A stretch of 64,000 bases of DNA from Bacteroidaceae bacterium. Its GTDB lineage: Bacteria > Bacteroidota > Bacteroidia > Bacteroidales > Bacteroidaceae. Every line of letters starts with the position of its first letter. The first letter of the stretch is position 1. Positions 51,978-61,676 of this stretch are shown piece by piece. Location of the stretch: positions 49,193 through 113,192 of the forward strand of contig JAFSKK010000007.1 in NCBI GenBank assembly GCA_017448965.1. The letters are read 5' to 3'. A program made the position numbers and the translations under genes. The notes under the pieces are model-generated. The model searched no databases, was not told the DNA's origin, and saw only the letters and a program-made list of their open reading frames with translations.

Positions 51978-53752
51978 CATTTTTCCCTTTGTTTCGGTAT
52001 TTGTGTCGGCAGGTCGTGACGTAGTGCCTCGATGTGGGGTGACATGATTTCCACTCCTGCTCCATGCATCGTGTCGAGCATCTGCTGATGGAGAGCCGAG
52101 TAGACGGTGGTGAGGGTCTTGGCTCGGTCGGTGTAGCCGTTGATTTCGTACTCCACATAGAAGTCGTCGAGGGCGGTGATGCGGACAAACGGTTTGGGGG
52201 TGCGCTTGATGCCGTCGGTGTTCTCGGCTGCCTGAAGGAGGAGAGCCTCAATCTTGCCGTGTGGCTCATCGTAGCCGATGGTCACTTTCGTGTGGACAAT
52301 GATGCCGTACCGCTGGGCGGAGAAGGTGTAGTTGGAGGTCTGCGAACTCATCATGTTGGAGTTGGGAATGGTCACGATGTCGTTCTTGCGGGTGCGGATG
52401 CGGGTGACGAGCAGGCTCTTCTCTATGACCTCACCTTCGGTGTCGCCAAAGCGGATGAAGTCGCCGATGTGGAAGGGGCGCATGTAGGTCATCACGAGTC
52501 CTGCCATCACGTTGCCGACAATGGACGATGAGCCGAGTGAGACGATGACACCAATGAAGACGGACACGCCTTGGAAGACTTCAGAGTCGGAACTGGGTAG
52601 CAGCGGCCATATCATCACGAACATGAAGGAGTAGAGCAGGATGCGCAGGATGGTGTGGGTGGGCATGGCCAGATCCGGGTAGAAGCCGTTGATTTTCAAC
52701 CGTCCGCTGGCAATCTCGTTGGCGAAGTAGCGGATGAGCCGCAGCAGATAGTGGAAGCAGACGACGATGACGATAATCTTGAAGAGTTTGGGCAGGTAGC
52801 CAACAATCGACAGGAGAATGTCCTTGAGCGGATTCCAGATGAACCCGAACACGGTGTAGACGAAGGTCTTCGTCTCGGGGAAGACGGTGAACATGAGCGT
52901 TACGCCGATGAGTATGACGAAGAGGATGAGGAGGAAGCGCATCAGGTTGAACAGGAAGATGATGACGATGCCGAGCCTGTGACTGTCGAGCAAGGCATAG
53001 TTGTTGATGCTGATGGACTTGATGTTGCGGAGCAGTTTGCGCGTGACGCGGAACTTCCAGCGGCGCAGGAACCATACGATGCCCCAGATGAGGAGCCATT
53101 GCACCGCCACGATGATTGCCACCCAGCCGAGCCCCATCAACTTCTGCTGCAAGCCATACGTCTCATGCAGTTCGTTCACCTTCTTCTGAATGATGTCACG
53201 ATAGGTCTTGGCCAGCTCCATACGTTCCGTGTTTTGCCACAGGGCATCGAGGTCGGTCACGCTGAGGATGACATCCTCGCCCGCCATCACGTCCGACGAC
53301 ACCTCGCTGTCAAACACATAGATGGAATCGGCGAACATGGTCAGCCGTTTCCCCCTCTCCAGCACTTTTTGCCTCACGGTGCTTGCACGCATCTCGGCGG
53401 TGACGCCCCCCTTGCGGGCATAGATGACGAAGAGCGTGTCGCCATCGACGATGACAGGCGCTCCAACCGTCACGTTGCGCAGCGAATCCACCCGCGCCTT
53501 GCGTTCCGCCTGTCGCAGAGAGTCCGCCTTGGCATTCTTGCCAGTCAGTTCCAACTGCTCCTGCATCATGATGCCCTGCAGTTTCAGTTCCTGTATCTGG
53601 TGGTTCAGATTCTTGACAATCGAGTCGTGGGTAGCCATCAGCGAGTCGGTGGCCGACATGCCAGCCGCTTGCTGTTCCTCTTGCCCGAACCCCATGTTCG
53701 GGCACAAGAGCAGCATGCCCAAGGCAAATATCCTTGCAAGTCTCTTCTTCAT
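51977..53752 (-). CDS. MscS family mechanosensitive channel with periplasmic coiled-coil front
   Basis: A 591-residue inner-membrane protein. A signal peptide (MKKRLARIFALGMLLLCPNM) and a coiled-coil periplasmic region (about 40-190) precede several transmembrane helices (WVAIIVAVQWLLIWGIVWFL; NLMRFLLILFVILIGVTLMF; ILRILLYSFMFVMIWPLLPS). The conserved MscS pore and beta domain follows: IGVIVSLGSSSIVGNVMAGL (pore helix), RPFHIGDFIRFGDTEGEVIE, and TIPNSNMMSSQTSNYT. It protects against osmotic downshock; larger family members can have other gating inputs. A -7 box lies at 53821-53829 on the minus strand, about 70 bp upstream. Confidence 0.93.
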   Translation of the reverse strand: MKKRLARIFALGMLLLCPNMGFGQEEQQAAGMSATDSLMATHDSIVKNLNHQIQELKLQGIMMQEQLELTGKNAKADSLRQAERKARVDSLRNVTVGAPVIVDGDTLFVIYARKGGVTAEMRASTVRQKVLERGKRLTMFADSIYVFDSEVSSDVMAGEDVILSVTDLDALWQNTERMELAKTYRDIIQKKVNELHETYGLQQKLMGLGWVAIIVAVQWLLIWGIVWFLRRWKFRVTRKLLRNIKSISINNYALLDSHRLGIVIIFLFNLMRFLLILFVILIGVTLMFTVFPETKTFVYTVFGFIWNPLKDILLSIVGYLPKLFKIIVIVVCFHYLLRLIRYFANEIASGRLKINGFYPDLAMPTHTILRILLYSFMFVMIWPLLPSSDSEVFQGVSVFIGVIVSLGSSSIVGNVMAGLVMTYMRPFHIGDFIRFGDTEGEVIEKSLLVTRIRTRKNDIVTIPNSNMMSSQTSNYTFSAQRYGIIVHTKVTIGYDEPHGKIEALLLQAAENTDGIKRTPKPFVRITALDDFYVEYEINGYTDRAKTLTTVYSALHQQMLDTMHGAGVEIMSPHIEALRHDLPTQIPKQREK

Positions 53753-53820
53753 AGTCTCTTCATGTTTTCATTCGTCCGTCCCTGACGCACGATTTTTCCT
53801 TTGAATAACAATTTCTGCTG

Positions 53821-53829
53821 GCAAAGATA
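53821..53829 (-). promoter_or_regulatory. Promoter -7 box for mscS
   Basis: On the minus strand 53821-53829 reads TATCTTTGC, an exact TAnnTTTGC match. A TTTTGG tract lies about 21 bp upstream as a possible -33 box. The start codon is ~70 bp downstream. Confidence 0.7.
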
Positions 53830-53914
53830 ACACAAAAAACTGGAAAACACCAAAAGGATGGCGGAAAAGTGATGGAACACCGAAAAAAGAATCTCCACAA
53901 ACTGACCAAAACTC

Positions 53915-53945
53915 TTGACAAAGCCGTGAAAATTTCGTATCTTTG
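53915..53945 (+). promoter_or_regulatory. Plus-strand promoter in the mscS-recG gap
   Basis: TATCTTTGC at 53938-53946 is an exact -7 box, with CTTG at 53914-53917 and a 20-bp spacer. It points away from mscS into a gap that holds no annotated gene, only a small repeat-rich frame and a hairpin. Confidence 0.6.
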
Positions 53946-53953
53946 CACCAGGA

Positions 53954-54067
53954 ATGGCAGAACCGCCCTTCGTCTCGCAACATACACCCACTCATAAATC
54001 GCTTCTTATGATTTATCAATCGCTTGTTGCGGCTCATCAATCGCTTCTTACGGTTTATCAATCGTAA
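53954..54067 (+). other. Candidate small repeat-encoded ORF or small RNA
   Basis: An ATG at 53954, about 8 bp after the -7 box of the promoter above, opens a 37-codon frame: MAEPPFVSQHTPTHK, followed by 7-residue repeats (SLLMIYQ, SLVAAHQ, SLLTVYQ). The start would be at or near the 5' end of the transcript, so leaderless translation or a noncoding RNA are both possible. The frame ends in a hairpin with a 12-bp perfect stem (AATCGCTTCTTA, 54039-54050, with 54065-54076), followed by TATTTTGG, a weak terminator. Confidence 0.35.
53997..54064. repeat. 21-bp tandem repeat, three copies plus a partial
   Basis: Units begin at 53997, 54018 and 54039, each starting AATCGCTT and ending TTATC or CTCATC, with a partial AATCG at 54060. 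A reverse-complement half unit (TAAGAAGCGATT) follows at 54065. The 21-bp period preserves reading frames on both strands. Confidence 0.92.
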
Positions 54068-54090
54068 GAAGCGATTTATTTTGGCACTTA

Positions 54091-54158
54091 CAGTGAGTCA
54101 GTGGAGGTTGTTGCAGTGAGTCAGTGGAGGTTGTTACAGTGGGGTGGTGGAGATTGTG
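54091..54158. repeat. 23-bp tandem repeat, about three copies
   Basis: Units at 54091-54113 and 54114-54136 are identical except for the last base (CAGTGAGTCAGTGGAGGTTG, then TTG or TTA). A decayed third unit is at 54137-54158. They lie between the 21-bp repeats and the end of recG. The TGAGTCAG core resembles TGACTCAG in the 24-bp repeats at 37988. Confidence 0.9.
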
Positions 54159-54172
54159 CATTATCAATTCTT

Positions 54173-56353
54173 TCAGCTTATCGCGCCCCAGTTGATGTTG
54201 CTTTTCCTTAACTCACGCAGCCTTCGCCACAGGATATCGTTCTGTGGGTTGCGTTCTTCGGGGTCGGAGGTGATGACGGCTTGGGCGGTGTCGCGGGCGA
54301 TGGTGAGGATTTGGCCGTCGCGGGTGAGGTTGGCTATCTTGAGGTCGAAGGCCATGCCTGACTGCTGGGTGCCTTCGAGGTCGCCCGGGCCTCGGAGCTT
54401 GAGGTCTTGCTCGGCTATCTCGAAGCCGTCGGTGGTGTCGACCATCACCTGGATGCGCTTGCGGGTGGTTTCGCCTATCTCGTGCTTGGTGACGAGGACA
54501 CAGTAGCTCTGGTCGGCTCCTCGTCCCACACGTCCACGCAACTGGTGCAGTTGGCTGAGGCCGAAACGTTCGGCGTTCTCGATGATCATGACCGAGGCGT
54601 TGGGCACGTTGACACCCACTTCGATGACGGTGGTGGACACGAGGATATGTGTCTCGTGGTTGGCAAACTGCTGCATCTCAGCATCTTTGTCGGCAGGTTT
54701 CATCTTGCCGTGCACCTTGCTGACCTTGTAGGAAGGGAAGGCACGGCTGATTTCTTCAAACCCAGCTTCGAGGTCTTTCAGATCCATCTTCTCCGTCTCT
54801 TGGATGAGCGGATAGACGATGTAGATTTGACGGCCGAGTCGCAATTCTCTGTTCATCAGTTCGTAGATGCGTTGGCGGTGGGTGTCGAACGTATGGACAG
54901 TGCGGATGGGTTTGCGGCCAGGAGGCAGTTCGTCGATGATGGACACGTCGAGGTCGCCGTAGAGGGTCATGGCGAGGGTGCGCGGAATGGGTGTTGCGGT
55001 CATCACGAGCACGTGGGGTGGTACGGAGTTCTTCATCCAGAGCTTGGCGCGTTGTGCCACACCAAAGCGGTGCTGCTCGTCGATGACCACGAGGCCGAGT
55101 TTGTGGAAGAGCACGTTGTCTTCAATGACGGCATGGGTGCCGACGAGAATATGAACATCGCCCGACACGAGGTCCTTGAACAGTTCGGTGCGTCGTTTGC
55201 CTTTCACGGAACCTGTCAAGAGTTCGACACGGACGGGCATGTCGCCCAAAAACTCGCGGAGGGTGGCGAGATGCTGTTCGGCAAGGATTTCGGTGGGTGC
55301 CATGATGCAGGCTTGGCAGCCGTTGTCGATGGCGATGAGTGCCACCATGAGTGCCACCAGCGTTTTGCCGCTGCCCACATCGCCTTGAAGGAGACGGTTC
55401 ATCTGCCGTCCCGACTTCATGTCGGTGCGGATTTCGCGGATGACACGCTTCTGTGCTTCTGTGAGTTGGAAAGGCAGGTGATGGAAGAAAAAACCATTGA
55501 AATGCTCGCCGATGGTGCTGAAAATGAGTCCCTTGTAGCGGAGTTGCCTGTCTTTCACATATCTAAGGATGTTCAACTGCACATAGAAGAGTTCCTCAAA
55601 CTTGAGGCGCAGTTGGGCATGACGCAGGGCATCAGGTGAGGTAGGGTAGTGGATGTTGCGGATGGCATCGTCGTAGGACATCAGACGATGCTGTTGGACA
55701 ATGTAAGGGGGGAGTGTTTCTGCCAACGGTTCCTTGAGCAACTTGAACATGTTGGCGGTGAGTTTGGCCATCCCTGCTGAGGTGAGTCCGCTCCGCTTCA
55801 TCTTCTCGGAGGTGTTGTAGGAGGGACATAGCCCTTTGAAAACGGTGGGCTGTGCATCTAACGCTTCCTGTTGAATGTTAGCATTAGAGGTGCTCTCCTC
55901 AAAGAGGTTGCCCGTGGTGCGCGCCTGTGGCTTCAGGTTCTCTGGCGCATTCTCAATCTCAGGATGGGCTATCTGGATGTGTCCGTTGAAGACGGTGGGC
56001 TTGCCGAAGACAATGTAGGACTTGCGGCAATCGTAAGTCTTGGCAACGTATTTGATGCTTTGGAACCAAACGAGGTCGATGCTGCCCGTTCCATCGGCAA
56101 AGTGGGCGATGAGGCGTTTGTTCCGCCCTTCTCCGATTGTGTCAAACGAGAAAATCTGACCACACAACTGCACGTAAGGCATCGAACCGTTGATGTCGCT
56201 GATTTTGTAGATGCGGCTGCGGTCAACGTATTTGTAGGGGTAGTATGCGAGCAAGTCGCCAATGGTCTTGATATTGAGTTCATTGGCGAGCAGGGCGGCG
56301 CGGTTAGGCCCAACTCCTTGCAAATACTTGATGTCTTGGCTCAGAATGTTCAT
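54173..56353 (-). CDS. recG: ATP-dependent DNA helicase RecG
   Basis: 726 residues from the ATG at 56353 (MNILSQDIKYLQGVGPNRAA); a GTG four codons upstream is the alternative. RecG remodels stalled replication forks. The N-terminal wedge/OB domain is at about 60-160. Helicase motifs are Walker A LLQGDVGSGKTLVALMVALI, motif II VVIDEQHRFGVAQRAKLW (DEQH), motif III VMTATPIPRTLAMTLYGDLD and motif VI QLRGRVGRGADQSYCVLVT. It is the last gene of a minus-strand run. In Bacteroides I recall recG directly downstream of ispD in the same direction; here it is 11.6 kb away and inverted. Confidence 0.97.
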   Translation of the reverse strand: MNILSQDIKYLQGVGPNRAALLANELNIKTIGDLLAYYPYKYVDRSRIYKISDINGSMPYVQLCGQIFSFDTIGEGRNKRLIAHFADGTGSIDLVWFQSIKYVAKTYDCRKSYIVFGKPTVFNGHIQIAHPEIENAPENLKPQARTTGNLFEESTSNANIQQEALDAQPTVFKGLCPSYNTSEKMKRSGLTSAGMAKLTANMFKLLKEPLAETLPPYIVQQHRLMSYDDAIRNIHYPTSPDALRHAQLRLKFEELFYVQLNILRYVKDRQLRYKGLIFSTIGEHFNGFFFHHLPFQLTEAQKRVIREIRTDMKSGRQMNRLLQGDVGSGKTLVALMVALIAIDNGCQACIMAPTEILAEQHLATLREFLGDMPVRVELLTGSVKGKRRTELFKDLVSGDVHILVGTHAVIEDNVLFHKLGLVVIDEQHRFGVAQRAKLWMKNSVPPHVLVMTATPIPRTLAMTLYGDLDVSIIDELPPGRKPIRTVHTFDTHRQRIYELMNRELRLGRQIYIVYPLIQETEKMDLKDLEAGFEEISRAFPSYKVSKVHGKMKPADKDAEMQQFANHETHILVSTTVIEVGVNVPNASVMIIENAERFGLSQLHQLRGRVGRGADQSYCVLVTKHEIGETTRKRIQVMVDTTDGFEIAEQDLKLRGPGDLEGTQQSGMAFDLKIANLTRDGQILTIARDTAQAVITSDPEERNPQNDILWRRLRELRKSNINWGAIS

Positions 56354-56390
56354 GCGTCTCTCCACCTTCTGTGGACGTGGTTGTATGGAG

Positions 56391-57569
56391 TCAGAATTTG
56401 CTGCTCTGGATGTTGTCCGTCTTGGCTGGACGCTCTAAGAGGAAGCGGTCGATAAAGGCTTGTACCTCAGGCCACTGGGATTCTGGCAACTGGCAATGCC
56501 CGTGACCTCCAACAATGCTCCATCCCATGCGGTCGGCAATGCCGAAACGCTCCCACACCTTGTAGGCAGCTTGGGCTGAAGTGAGCATGGCACGGTCAGA
56601 GAGCCACACGTAGTCGGGATTGCCGAGCAGCAGCAGGGCACGTGGACACACCATCGCGCAGAGCTCGTGTTGGTCGTAGGGAAGACGATAGACAGAGTCG
56701 CCACGGAAGTTGTCGCGTTGACTCTCCAAGAACCAGTGGTAATCGGTCTTGTCGATGTCCTCCACCTTCTCTTGGGACTCGTGTGATGTGCGCCATGCAG
56801 CGGCTCCACCGCCACCAGGTTCTTGAGCAATGGTCAGTGCAATTCGTTCGTCGAAGGCACCACAGTAGAGAGCCATCTTGCCAGCGTATGAGCATCCAGT
56901 CACGCCGATATGTTGGGTGTCAATCTTCGTCACCTCAGGACCCAGTTGTTGGAGACCATCGATGAGACGACTCAATCCCCACGCCCATTCGCTGTAGGCA
57001 CCATTGGCTGTCAAGTCTGGATACAAAAGGTCGAAGGGGTGTTCGCCACGTTCGTGGTGTGGCCCCCATTGCCCATAGTCGTTCACCTGTTTCTCGTGGA
57101 AGGTCATAGTGGCGATGGGACGCTCGTCGAACAACTGGCGAGGCAACGAAATCATGCTGGTACCAATCATCAGGGCATAGGGCGGCTGACCCACCTTGGG
57201 ATAGCGAATGGTGGAGTGTAGCGTGAGCGTTTGCCCGTTGACTGTCACCTCGACAACGAGTGCGGTGTCTCCCTCCATGTGGGCAACCACCTGACCCGCT
57301 TCCATCGCGGGTTTCTTGCCGATGCCGTAGTGCTGAATCATGTGACTGATGTCGCTGCGACGCTTGCTCCAATCTGTAAAGTCGTTGACTCCTTCCAGAG
57401 GGTCGGGTAACTCACGGATGATGGGCAGTTGGTCGGGTGCAGGCAGGGCAGGCGGCGCAAAGTGACTGCCTGTGTTTTCTACCATGTACACGTATGGAGG
57501 TTGAGGTGTCTGTGCCTGCATCGTGAGTGCGATGATGCCAAGCAGTGTGATTATCAGAGTTTTTCTCAT
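56391..57569 (-). CDS. CE15 glucuronoyl esterase-like enzyme
   Basis: A 392-residue exported alpha/beta hydrolase (signal peptide MRKTLIITLLGIIALTMQAQ). CE15 signatures are the nucleophile elbow GVTGCSYAGKMAL (S227), the glutamate in IAQEPGGGGAAAWR (E250) and the histidine in VGGHGHCQLP (H356 or H358). ERIALTIAQEPGGGG is the usual block containing the catalytic or oxyanion-side residue. By family knowledge it cleaves the ester between 4-O-methyl-glucuronic acid of xylan and lignin alcohols. It is unusual to find it between dnaG and recG; spacing is 38 bp and 37 bp, so it is probably in the same transcript. Confidence 0.87.
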   Translation of the reverse strand: MRKTLIITLLGIIALTMQAQTPQPPYVYMVENTGSHFAPPALPAPDQLPIIRELPDPLEGVNDFTDWSKRRSDISHMIQHYGIGKKPAMEAGQVVAHMEGDTALVVEVTVNGQTLTLHSTIRYPKVGQPPYALMIGTSMISLPRQLFDERPIATMTFHEKQVNDYGQWGPHHERGEHPFDLLYPDLTANGAYSEWAWGLSRLIDGLQQLGPEVTKIDTQHIGVTGCSYAGKMALYCGAFDERIALTIAQEPGGGGAAAWRTSHESQEKVEDIDKTDYHWFLESQRDNFRGDSVYRLPYDQHELCAMVCPRALLLLGNPDYVWLSDRAMLTSAQAAYKVWERFGIADRMGWSIVGGHGHCQLPESQWPEVQAFIDRFLLERPAKTDNIQSSKF

Positions 57570-57607
57570 CTTCTTGGTATGATAGGTGGTTAGTATAATA
57601 TGTTTGT

Positions 57608-59647
57608 TTACTTCACGATGACTCGGTCACCAAGCATCTTGGCTAGTTGACGTTGTATCTCTCCCAACTCTTTGATGCGGCGCATGGTGCTCAGTGTCAG
57701 ATTGATATCGTTCTTCACCTCAGGACGTGTGAGGTCGGAATTACATTGTTTCAGTTCCTCTTCGATAATGGCGTTCTTGTAGTCGAGCAAAAGGCGTGAG
57801 AGATAGGCCACTTTGAGTTCTTCTTCGCTTTGGGTCATCTGGTTGCCCGAACTGAGTTGGTAGCGGTCACTGATGAGGTCGGCGGCTTCGCGACTAATTT
57901 CTTCGTTCTGGTTGTTGAGCAAGAACTTGCTGGCAGTGAAACCTTCGTCGTGAACATGCTGACAAGTGAGTCGGAGCATCTCTGCATAGAGTGGTGAATG
58001 GAGAGTGATCTTGTCGTAGTCAAGGTCGCCTTGTACGTATTCTGCCAGTGTCACCTGTAGAGTGTTCCCATCCGCTCCTTCTACCTCGATGGGCTGTTCT
58101 CCGTAGCGTGTGATGAGTGTCAATATCAGTCGTTCGATGCCCAAGAGACGTTGTTCTGCTCTTTTCTCTCCTACAGGCATCGGCCCGATTACGTCTTCCA
58201 CAATGGAAGAATCGGGCTGGGTGTTCGTTTCTTGTTCAGCTGTGATGGCGGCAAAGGCTTCGTCGTCTGTTGTGACATTGGCAAGACGCTCTTCCCGTTC
58301 CCGTTCGCGTTGTGCCTCTTTCTTCATGTTCTCGATGATGGCGGCACGGTTCTTGTTGGCACTACGCATGAGGATGGCTTCGTCCATGTCGAGCAGTTCG
58401 GCGCATTCATGCACATAAGTGGAACGGACGATTTCATCGGGGATGACCGCGATGCTCTTGACGATGTCTTCAGTGAGTTTGGCTCGTTTGATGGGGTCTC
58501 GTCCGGCATCTTTCAGTAAGAGGTTGGTCTTGAAGAGGATGAAGTCGGTCTGGTGCTCAGCTACGTAAGTCTTGAATTCCTGTGCGTTGTGCTTGCGGGA
58601 GAAACTGTCGGGGTCGTCACCATCGGGCAACAAAAGTATCTTGACATTCATGCCTTCGGCAAGGAGCATGTCGGTGCTGCGTGTGGCGGCATGGATGCCT
58701 GCTTCGTCACCGTCGTAGAGTAGGGTGATGTTGTTGGTGAAACGGTGGAGAAGGTGGATTTGTGCCTCATTGAGAGCGGTTCCAGAGTTAGCCACCACGT
58801 TCTCTATGCCACATTGGTGCATGGCGAGCACGTCGGTGTAACCTTCCACCATATAGACCATGTCTTCTTTTGCTATCTGCTTCTTGGCTTGGAAGATACC
58901 GTAGAGTTCGTTGGCCTTGTGGTAGATGAGGGAGTCGGGGGAGTTGACATATTTCTGGCTGACGCCTTTGGTGCGTGCGTCGAGCACACGTCCGCCGAAA
59001 GCCACTACCTTGCCATTGACAGCAATCCATGGGAAAATGGCACGTCCACGAAATCGGTCGTAGATAGTTCCGTTGTCGCGCTTGACGCATAAGCCAGTGT
59101 CGATCAGGTATTTCTCGTTGTATCCCTTGGCCTTTGCCTCGTCAGACATGGTGGTGGGAGTGTCGAGGCAGAAACCCAGACGGAACTTGGCAATGATGTC
59201 GTCGCGGAAACCTCGGCTTCGGAAGTATGCCAAACCAATGGAACGACCATCCTGGTTGTTCTGCATGGTTTGACTGAAATAGTTGGCAGCCCATTCGTTA
59301 ACGGCAAACATGCTCTCTCGCTCGTTCATCCTCTGACGTTGCTCGTCCGTCATTTCTTCCTCTTCTACAGGGATGCCATATTTTTTTGCCAGGTGTTTTA
59401 ATGCTTCAATATAGTTCATCTGCTCCATCTCCATGATGAAGTGAACGGAGTTACCGCCCTTGCCGCAACTGAAGCACTTGCAGACACCACGAGCAGGGGA
59501 GACGGAGAATGACGGCGTTTTGTCGTCGTGGAAAGGACACAATCCCTTGTAACTTGCACCAGCGCGGCGAAGTGTGACGTAATCGGAGACGACATCAACG
59601 ATGTTGGCGGCGTCAATGATTCGGTCGATGGTGGATTGTGGTATCAA
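57608..59647 (-). CDS. dnaG: DNA primase (TTG start)
   Basis: A 679-residue enzyme that makes RNA primers at the replication fork. It begins [20 protein letters not shown], the normal start, encoded by TTG. The CHC2 zinc finger is C37-x2-H40 and C58-x2-C61 ([23 protein letters not shown]). The TOPRIM domain has the glutamate in [20 protein letters not shown] and the acidic pair in [14 protein letters not shown]. The C-terminal ~200 residues would bind the helicase DnaB. The TTG overlaps the folE stop (TTGA, 59644-59647), so translation is probably coupled. Confidence 0.96.
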   Translation of the reverse strand: MIPQSTIDRIIDAANIVDVVSDYVTLRRAGASYKGLCPFHDDKTPSFSVSPARGVCKCFSCGKGGNSVHFIMEMEQMNYIEALKHLAKKYGIPVEEEEMTDEQRQRMNERESMFAVNEWAANYFSQTMQNNQDGRSIGLAYFRSRGFRDDIIAKFRLGFCLDTPTTMSDEAKAKGYNEKYLIDTGLCVKRDNGTIYDRFRGRAIFPWIAVNGKVVAFGGRVLDARTKGVSQKYVNSPDSLIYHKANELYGIFQAKKQIAKEDMVYMVEGYTDVLAMHQCGIENVVANSGTALNEAQIHLLHRFTNNITLLYDGDEAGIHAATRSTDMLLAEGMNVKILLLPDGDDPDSFSRKHNAQEFKTYVAEHQTDFILFKTNLLLKDAGRDPIKRAKLTEDIVKSIAVIPDEIVRSTYVHECAELLDMDEAILMRSANKNRAAIIENMKKEAQREREREERLANVTTDDEAFAAITAEQETNTQPDSSIVEDVIGPMPVGEKRAEQRLLGIERLILTLITRYGEQPIEVEGADGNTLQVTLAEYVQGDLDYDKITLHSPLYAEMLRLTCQHVHDEGFTASKFLLNNQNEEISREAADLISDRYQLSSGNQMTQSEEELKVAYLSRLLLDYKNAIIEEELKQCNSDLTRPEVKNDINLTLSTMRRIKELGEIQRQLAKMLGDRVIVK

Positions 59648-60210
59648 TTTTTAATGGTGTTTAGGAATTCCTTGCGCTTTTCAATGTTTTCGAAGACACC
59701 GGTATAGTACATGGTCGTGGTTTGGGAGCCTTGCTTTTCGATGCCCCGCATTTGGATGCACATGTGCTGTGCCTCGACCACCACAATGGCTCCGAGAGGA
59801 TTGAGGGCTTGCTGAATGCAGTCGCAAATCTGTTTCGTCAAGTGTTCTTGAACTTGCAGACGGTGAGAGAAGATGTCAACCATGCGGGGTATCTTGCTGA
59901 GACCGACGATTTTGCCATTGGGAATGTAGGCGATGTGCACTTTTCCGAAGAAGGGCAAGATGTGGTGCTCGCAAAGAGAATAGAATTCGATGTCCTTGAT
60001 AGCAACCATCTGGTTGTAGTCCTCATGGAACATGGCTGAACGAAGCGTGGCTATAGGATCCATCTCGTAGCCCCTGGTAAGTTCGAGAAGGGTACGAGCC
60101 ATGCGTTCAGGTGTGCGTAAAAGACCTTCGCGCTCAGGGTCTTCACCGATGGCTTCAAGGCTCTTGCGACATGTGTTTTTCAGTATCTCTATCTGTTCTT
60201 CTCTATTCAT
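59644..60210 (-). CDS. folE: GTP cyclohydrolase I
   Basis: 188 residues from the ATG at 60210 ([20 protein letters not shown]). An earlier ATG at 60246 would overlap the upstream SPOR gene and adds a non-conserved 12 residues. It catalyses the first step of tetrahydrofolate (and pterin) synthesis. Hallmarks are [40 protein letters not shown] (zinc Cys and His), [20 protein letters not shown] and [20 protein letters not shown] (second zinc Cys). It is followed by dnaG with a 4-bp overlap. Confidence 0.96.
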   Translation of the reverse strand: MNREEQIEILKNTCRKSLEAIGEDPEREGLLRTPERMARTLLELTRGYEMDPIATLRSAMFHEDYNQMVAIKDIEFYSLCEHHILPFFGKVHIAYIPNGKIVGLSKIPRMVDIFSHRLQVQEHLTKQICDCIQQALNPLGAIVVVEAQHMCIQMRGIEKQGSQTTTMYYTGVFENIEKRKEFLNTIKN

Positions 60211-60223
60211 TTCTACTGATAAA

Positions 60224-60715
60224 TTATTGATAGATGAACACTTCACTCTTCACAATGATGGCATCTTGCGAGAGGCTTGTGGTTCTTATTTTACCAAGGT
60301 ATTCAGTTGCTTCCTTATAGGTGCCGAAGTCGCCCACACGGCATCGCCAATGGGGCGATTCGTATGTGGTGTAAGCACGTAATTCGGGAAAGATTGCTGT
60401 CACTCTTGTGCCAGCACGTTGTGCCTTGGTTTGGTCGGCGCTTGTGCTACCTCCCCAATAGACTTGTATGCGGTAGCCACGTGCCTTTGTCCTTTTCCCT
60501 TTGGGGATAACACCAGGTATTTCTCTTTTTCCTTCCTTTTTCTCAGGTACATACTGCTTCTTCCCGTTCACCATGTCGTCGAGGATGGAGTCTTGATGTA
60601 CAATCACCGTACCTTCCCCTGCATTGTTGCTCGTGATGTGCTCAGTGAAAGTTTGTGCGGACATGGTGATGGTACACAGAAGAATTGAAAGTGTGAGTGC
60701 GAGAAGTCTTTTCAT
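60224..60715 (-). CDS. Exported SPOR-domain protein
   Basis: 163 residues from the ATG at 60715, chosen because it opens a signal peptide ([20 protein letters not shown]); the frame extends upstream but not usefully. The C-terminal ~75 residues are a SPOR domain ([46 protein letters not shown] end), which binds denuded peptidoglycan glycan strands. The N-terminal part (about 20-85) is a linker rich in charged residues. The order DUF1599 - DoxX - tpiA - SPOR - folE is one I recall from Bacteroides. A 161-bp gap to tpiA contains an imperfect hairpin near 60820-60857. Confidence 0.87.
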   Translation of the reverse strand: MKRLLALTLSILLCTITMSAQTFTEHITSNNAGEGTVIVHQDSILDDMVNGKKQYVPEKKEGKREIPGVIPKGKRTKARGYRIQVYWGGSTSADQTKAQRAGTRVTAIFPELRAYTTYESPHWRCRVGDFGTYKEATEYLGKIRTTSLSQDAIIVKSEVFIYQ

Positions 60716-60876
60716 GTGAGTGTCTGGATAGAAAGTTGATGTTTTTTTCTTGATTGAAGCAATGCCAGAATATGCGTCTGAGTGTCTGCCTGCATCTCTT
60801 TTTGTTCCTTCGCGGAGGTGCTGAAGTCTTGCGAGATGCTCCAGCATCTCCGGGGAGGAACTCAAGAGGGAAGCGA

Positions 60877-61635
60877 TTATTTCCAAGCGTCGATGATGCC
60901 CTTGAAGTCTGCCACCTTGAGCGATGCGCCACCAATGAGGCCACCGTCGATGTCAGGCTTAGCGAAGAGCTCGGGAGCGTTGGAAGCCTTGCAAGAACCA
61001 CCGTAGAGGATGGAAGTCTCAGCTGCCACTTCCTTGCCATACTTCTCGGCAACGACAGAACGGATGTAAGCGTGGATCTCTTCAGCCTGCTCAGCAGTGG
61101 CAGTCTTGCCAGTACCGATAGCCCAGATGGGTTCGTAAGCGATCACGATGTTCTTGAACTGCTCTGCAGTGAGGTGGAACACGCTGCCTTCGAGCTCAGC
61201 CTTCACAACTGCGTTCTGCTCGTTGGCCTCGCGCTGTGCCAAAGACTCACCGATGCAGAAGATCACCTTCAGGCCATTGGCCAAAGCCAGCTCAACCTTC
61301 TCTTTGAGAATCTCTGGAGTCTCGTTGTAGTATTCGCGACGCTCAGAGTGACCAAGAATCACATACTCAGCACCAGTTGACTTCACCATTTCGGCAGAAA
61401 CTTCGCCAGTGTATGCACCAGAAGCCTTGTCTGCACAGTTCTCTGCACCAAGGCCAATGATGTTGTGGTCGATGATTTCAGACACCTTTGCAAGGTGGAT
61501 GAATGGAGTGCAGATGATAACACCGCAGTTTGGTTTGTCGGCTGCGAGTGCCTCATTCAGACCTTTTGCCAACTCGATACCTTCCTGGAGATTCTTGTTC
61601 ATCTTCCAGTTTCCTGCAACAATTTTCTTTGCCAT
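60877..61635 (-). CDS. tpiA: Triosephosphate isomerase
   Basis: A 252-residue glycolytic TIM-barrel enzyme. [20 protein letters not shown] has the substrate lysine; [20 protein letters not shown] the electrophilic histidine; [20 protein letters not shown] the catalytic glutamate with loop 6; and [20 protein letters not shown] the phosphate-binding loop. The length is standard. It is 41 bp downstream of the DoxX-like gene, in the same minus-strand run. Confidence 0.98.
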   Translation of the reverse strand: MAKKIVAGNWKMNKNLQEGIELAKGLNEALAADKPNCGVIICTPFIHLAKVSEIIDHNIIGLGAENCADKASGAYTGEVSAEMVKSTGAEYVILGHSERREYYNETPEILKEKVELALANGLKVIFCIGESLAQREANEQNAVVKAELEGSVFHLTAEQFKNIVIAYEPIWAIGTGKTATAEQAEEIHAYIRSVVAEKYGKEVAAETSILYGGSCKASNAPELFAKPDIDGGLIGGASLKVADFKGIIDAWK

Positions 61636-61676
61636 AGTTTTGTTTGATTTTTAATGAGTTAAACCTTTATGTATGA

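Noticed and set aside
52655-53785. 376-codon plus-strand frame
   Set aside because: It is antisense to the MscS-family gene and rich in D, E and H as an opposite-strand artefact.
53997-54158. CRISPR-like array
   Set aside because: The units are directly tandem without unique spacers, the repeats decay, and no cas gene is nearby.
54407-55639. 410-codon plus-strand frame
   Set aside because: It is entirely antisense to recG, which has full helicase motifs; the composition (many H, V, D, F) is typical of a shadow frame.
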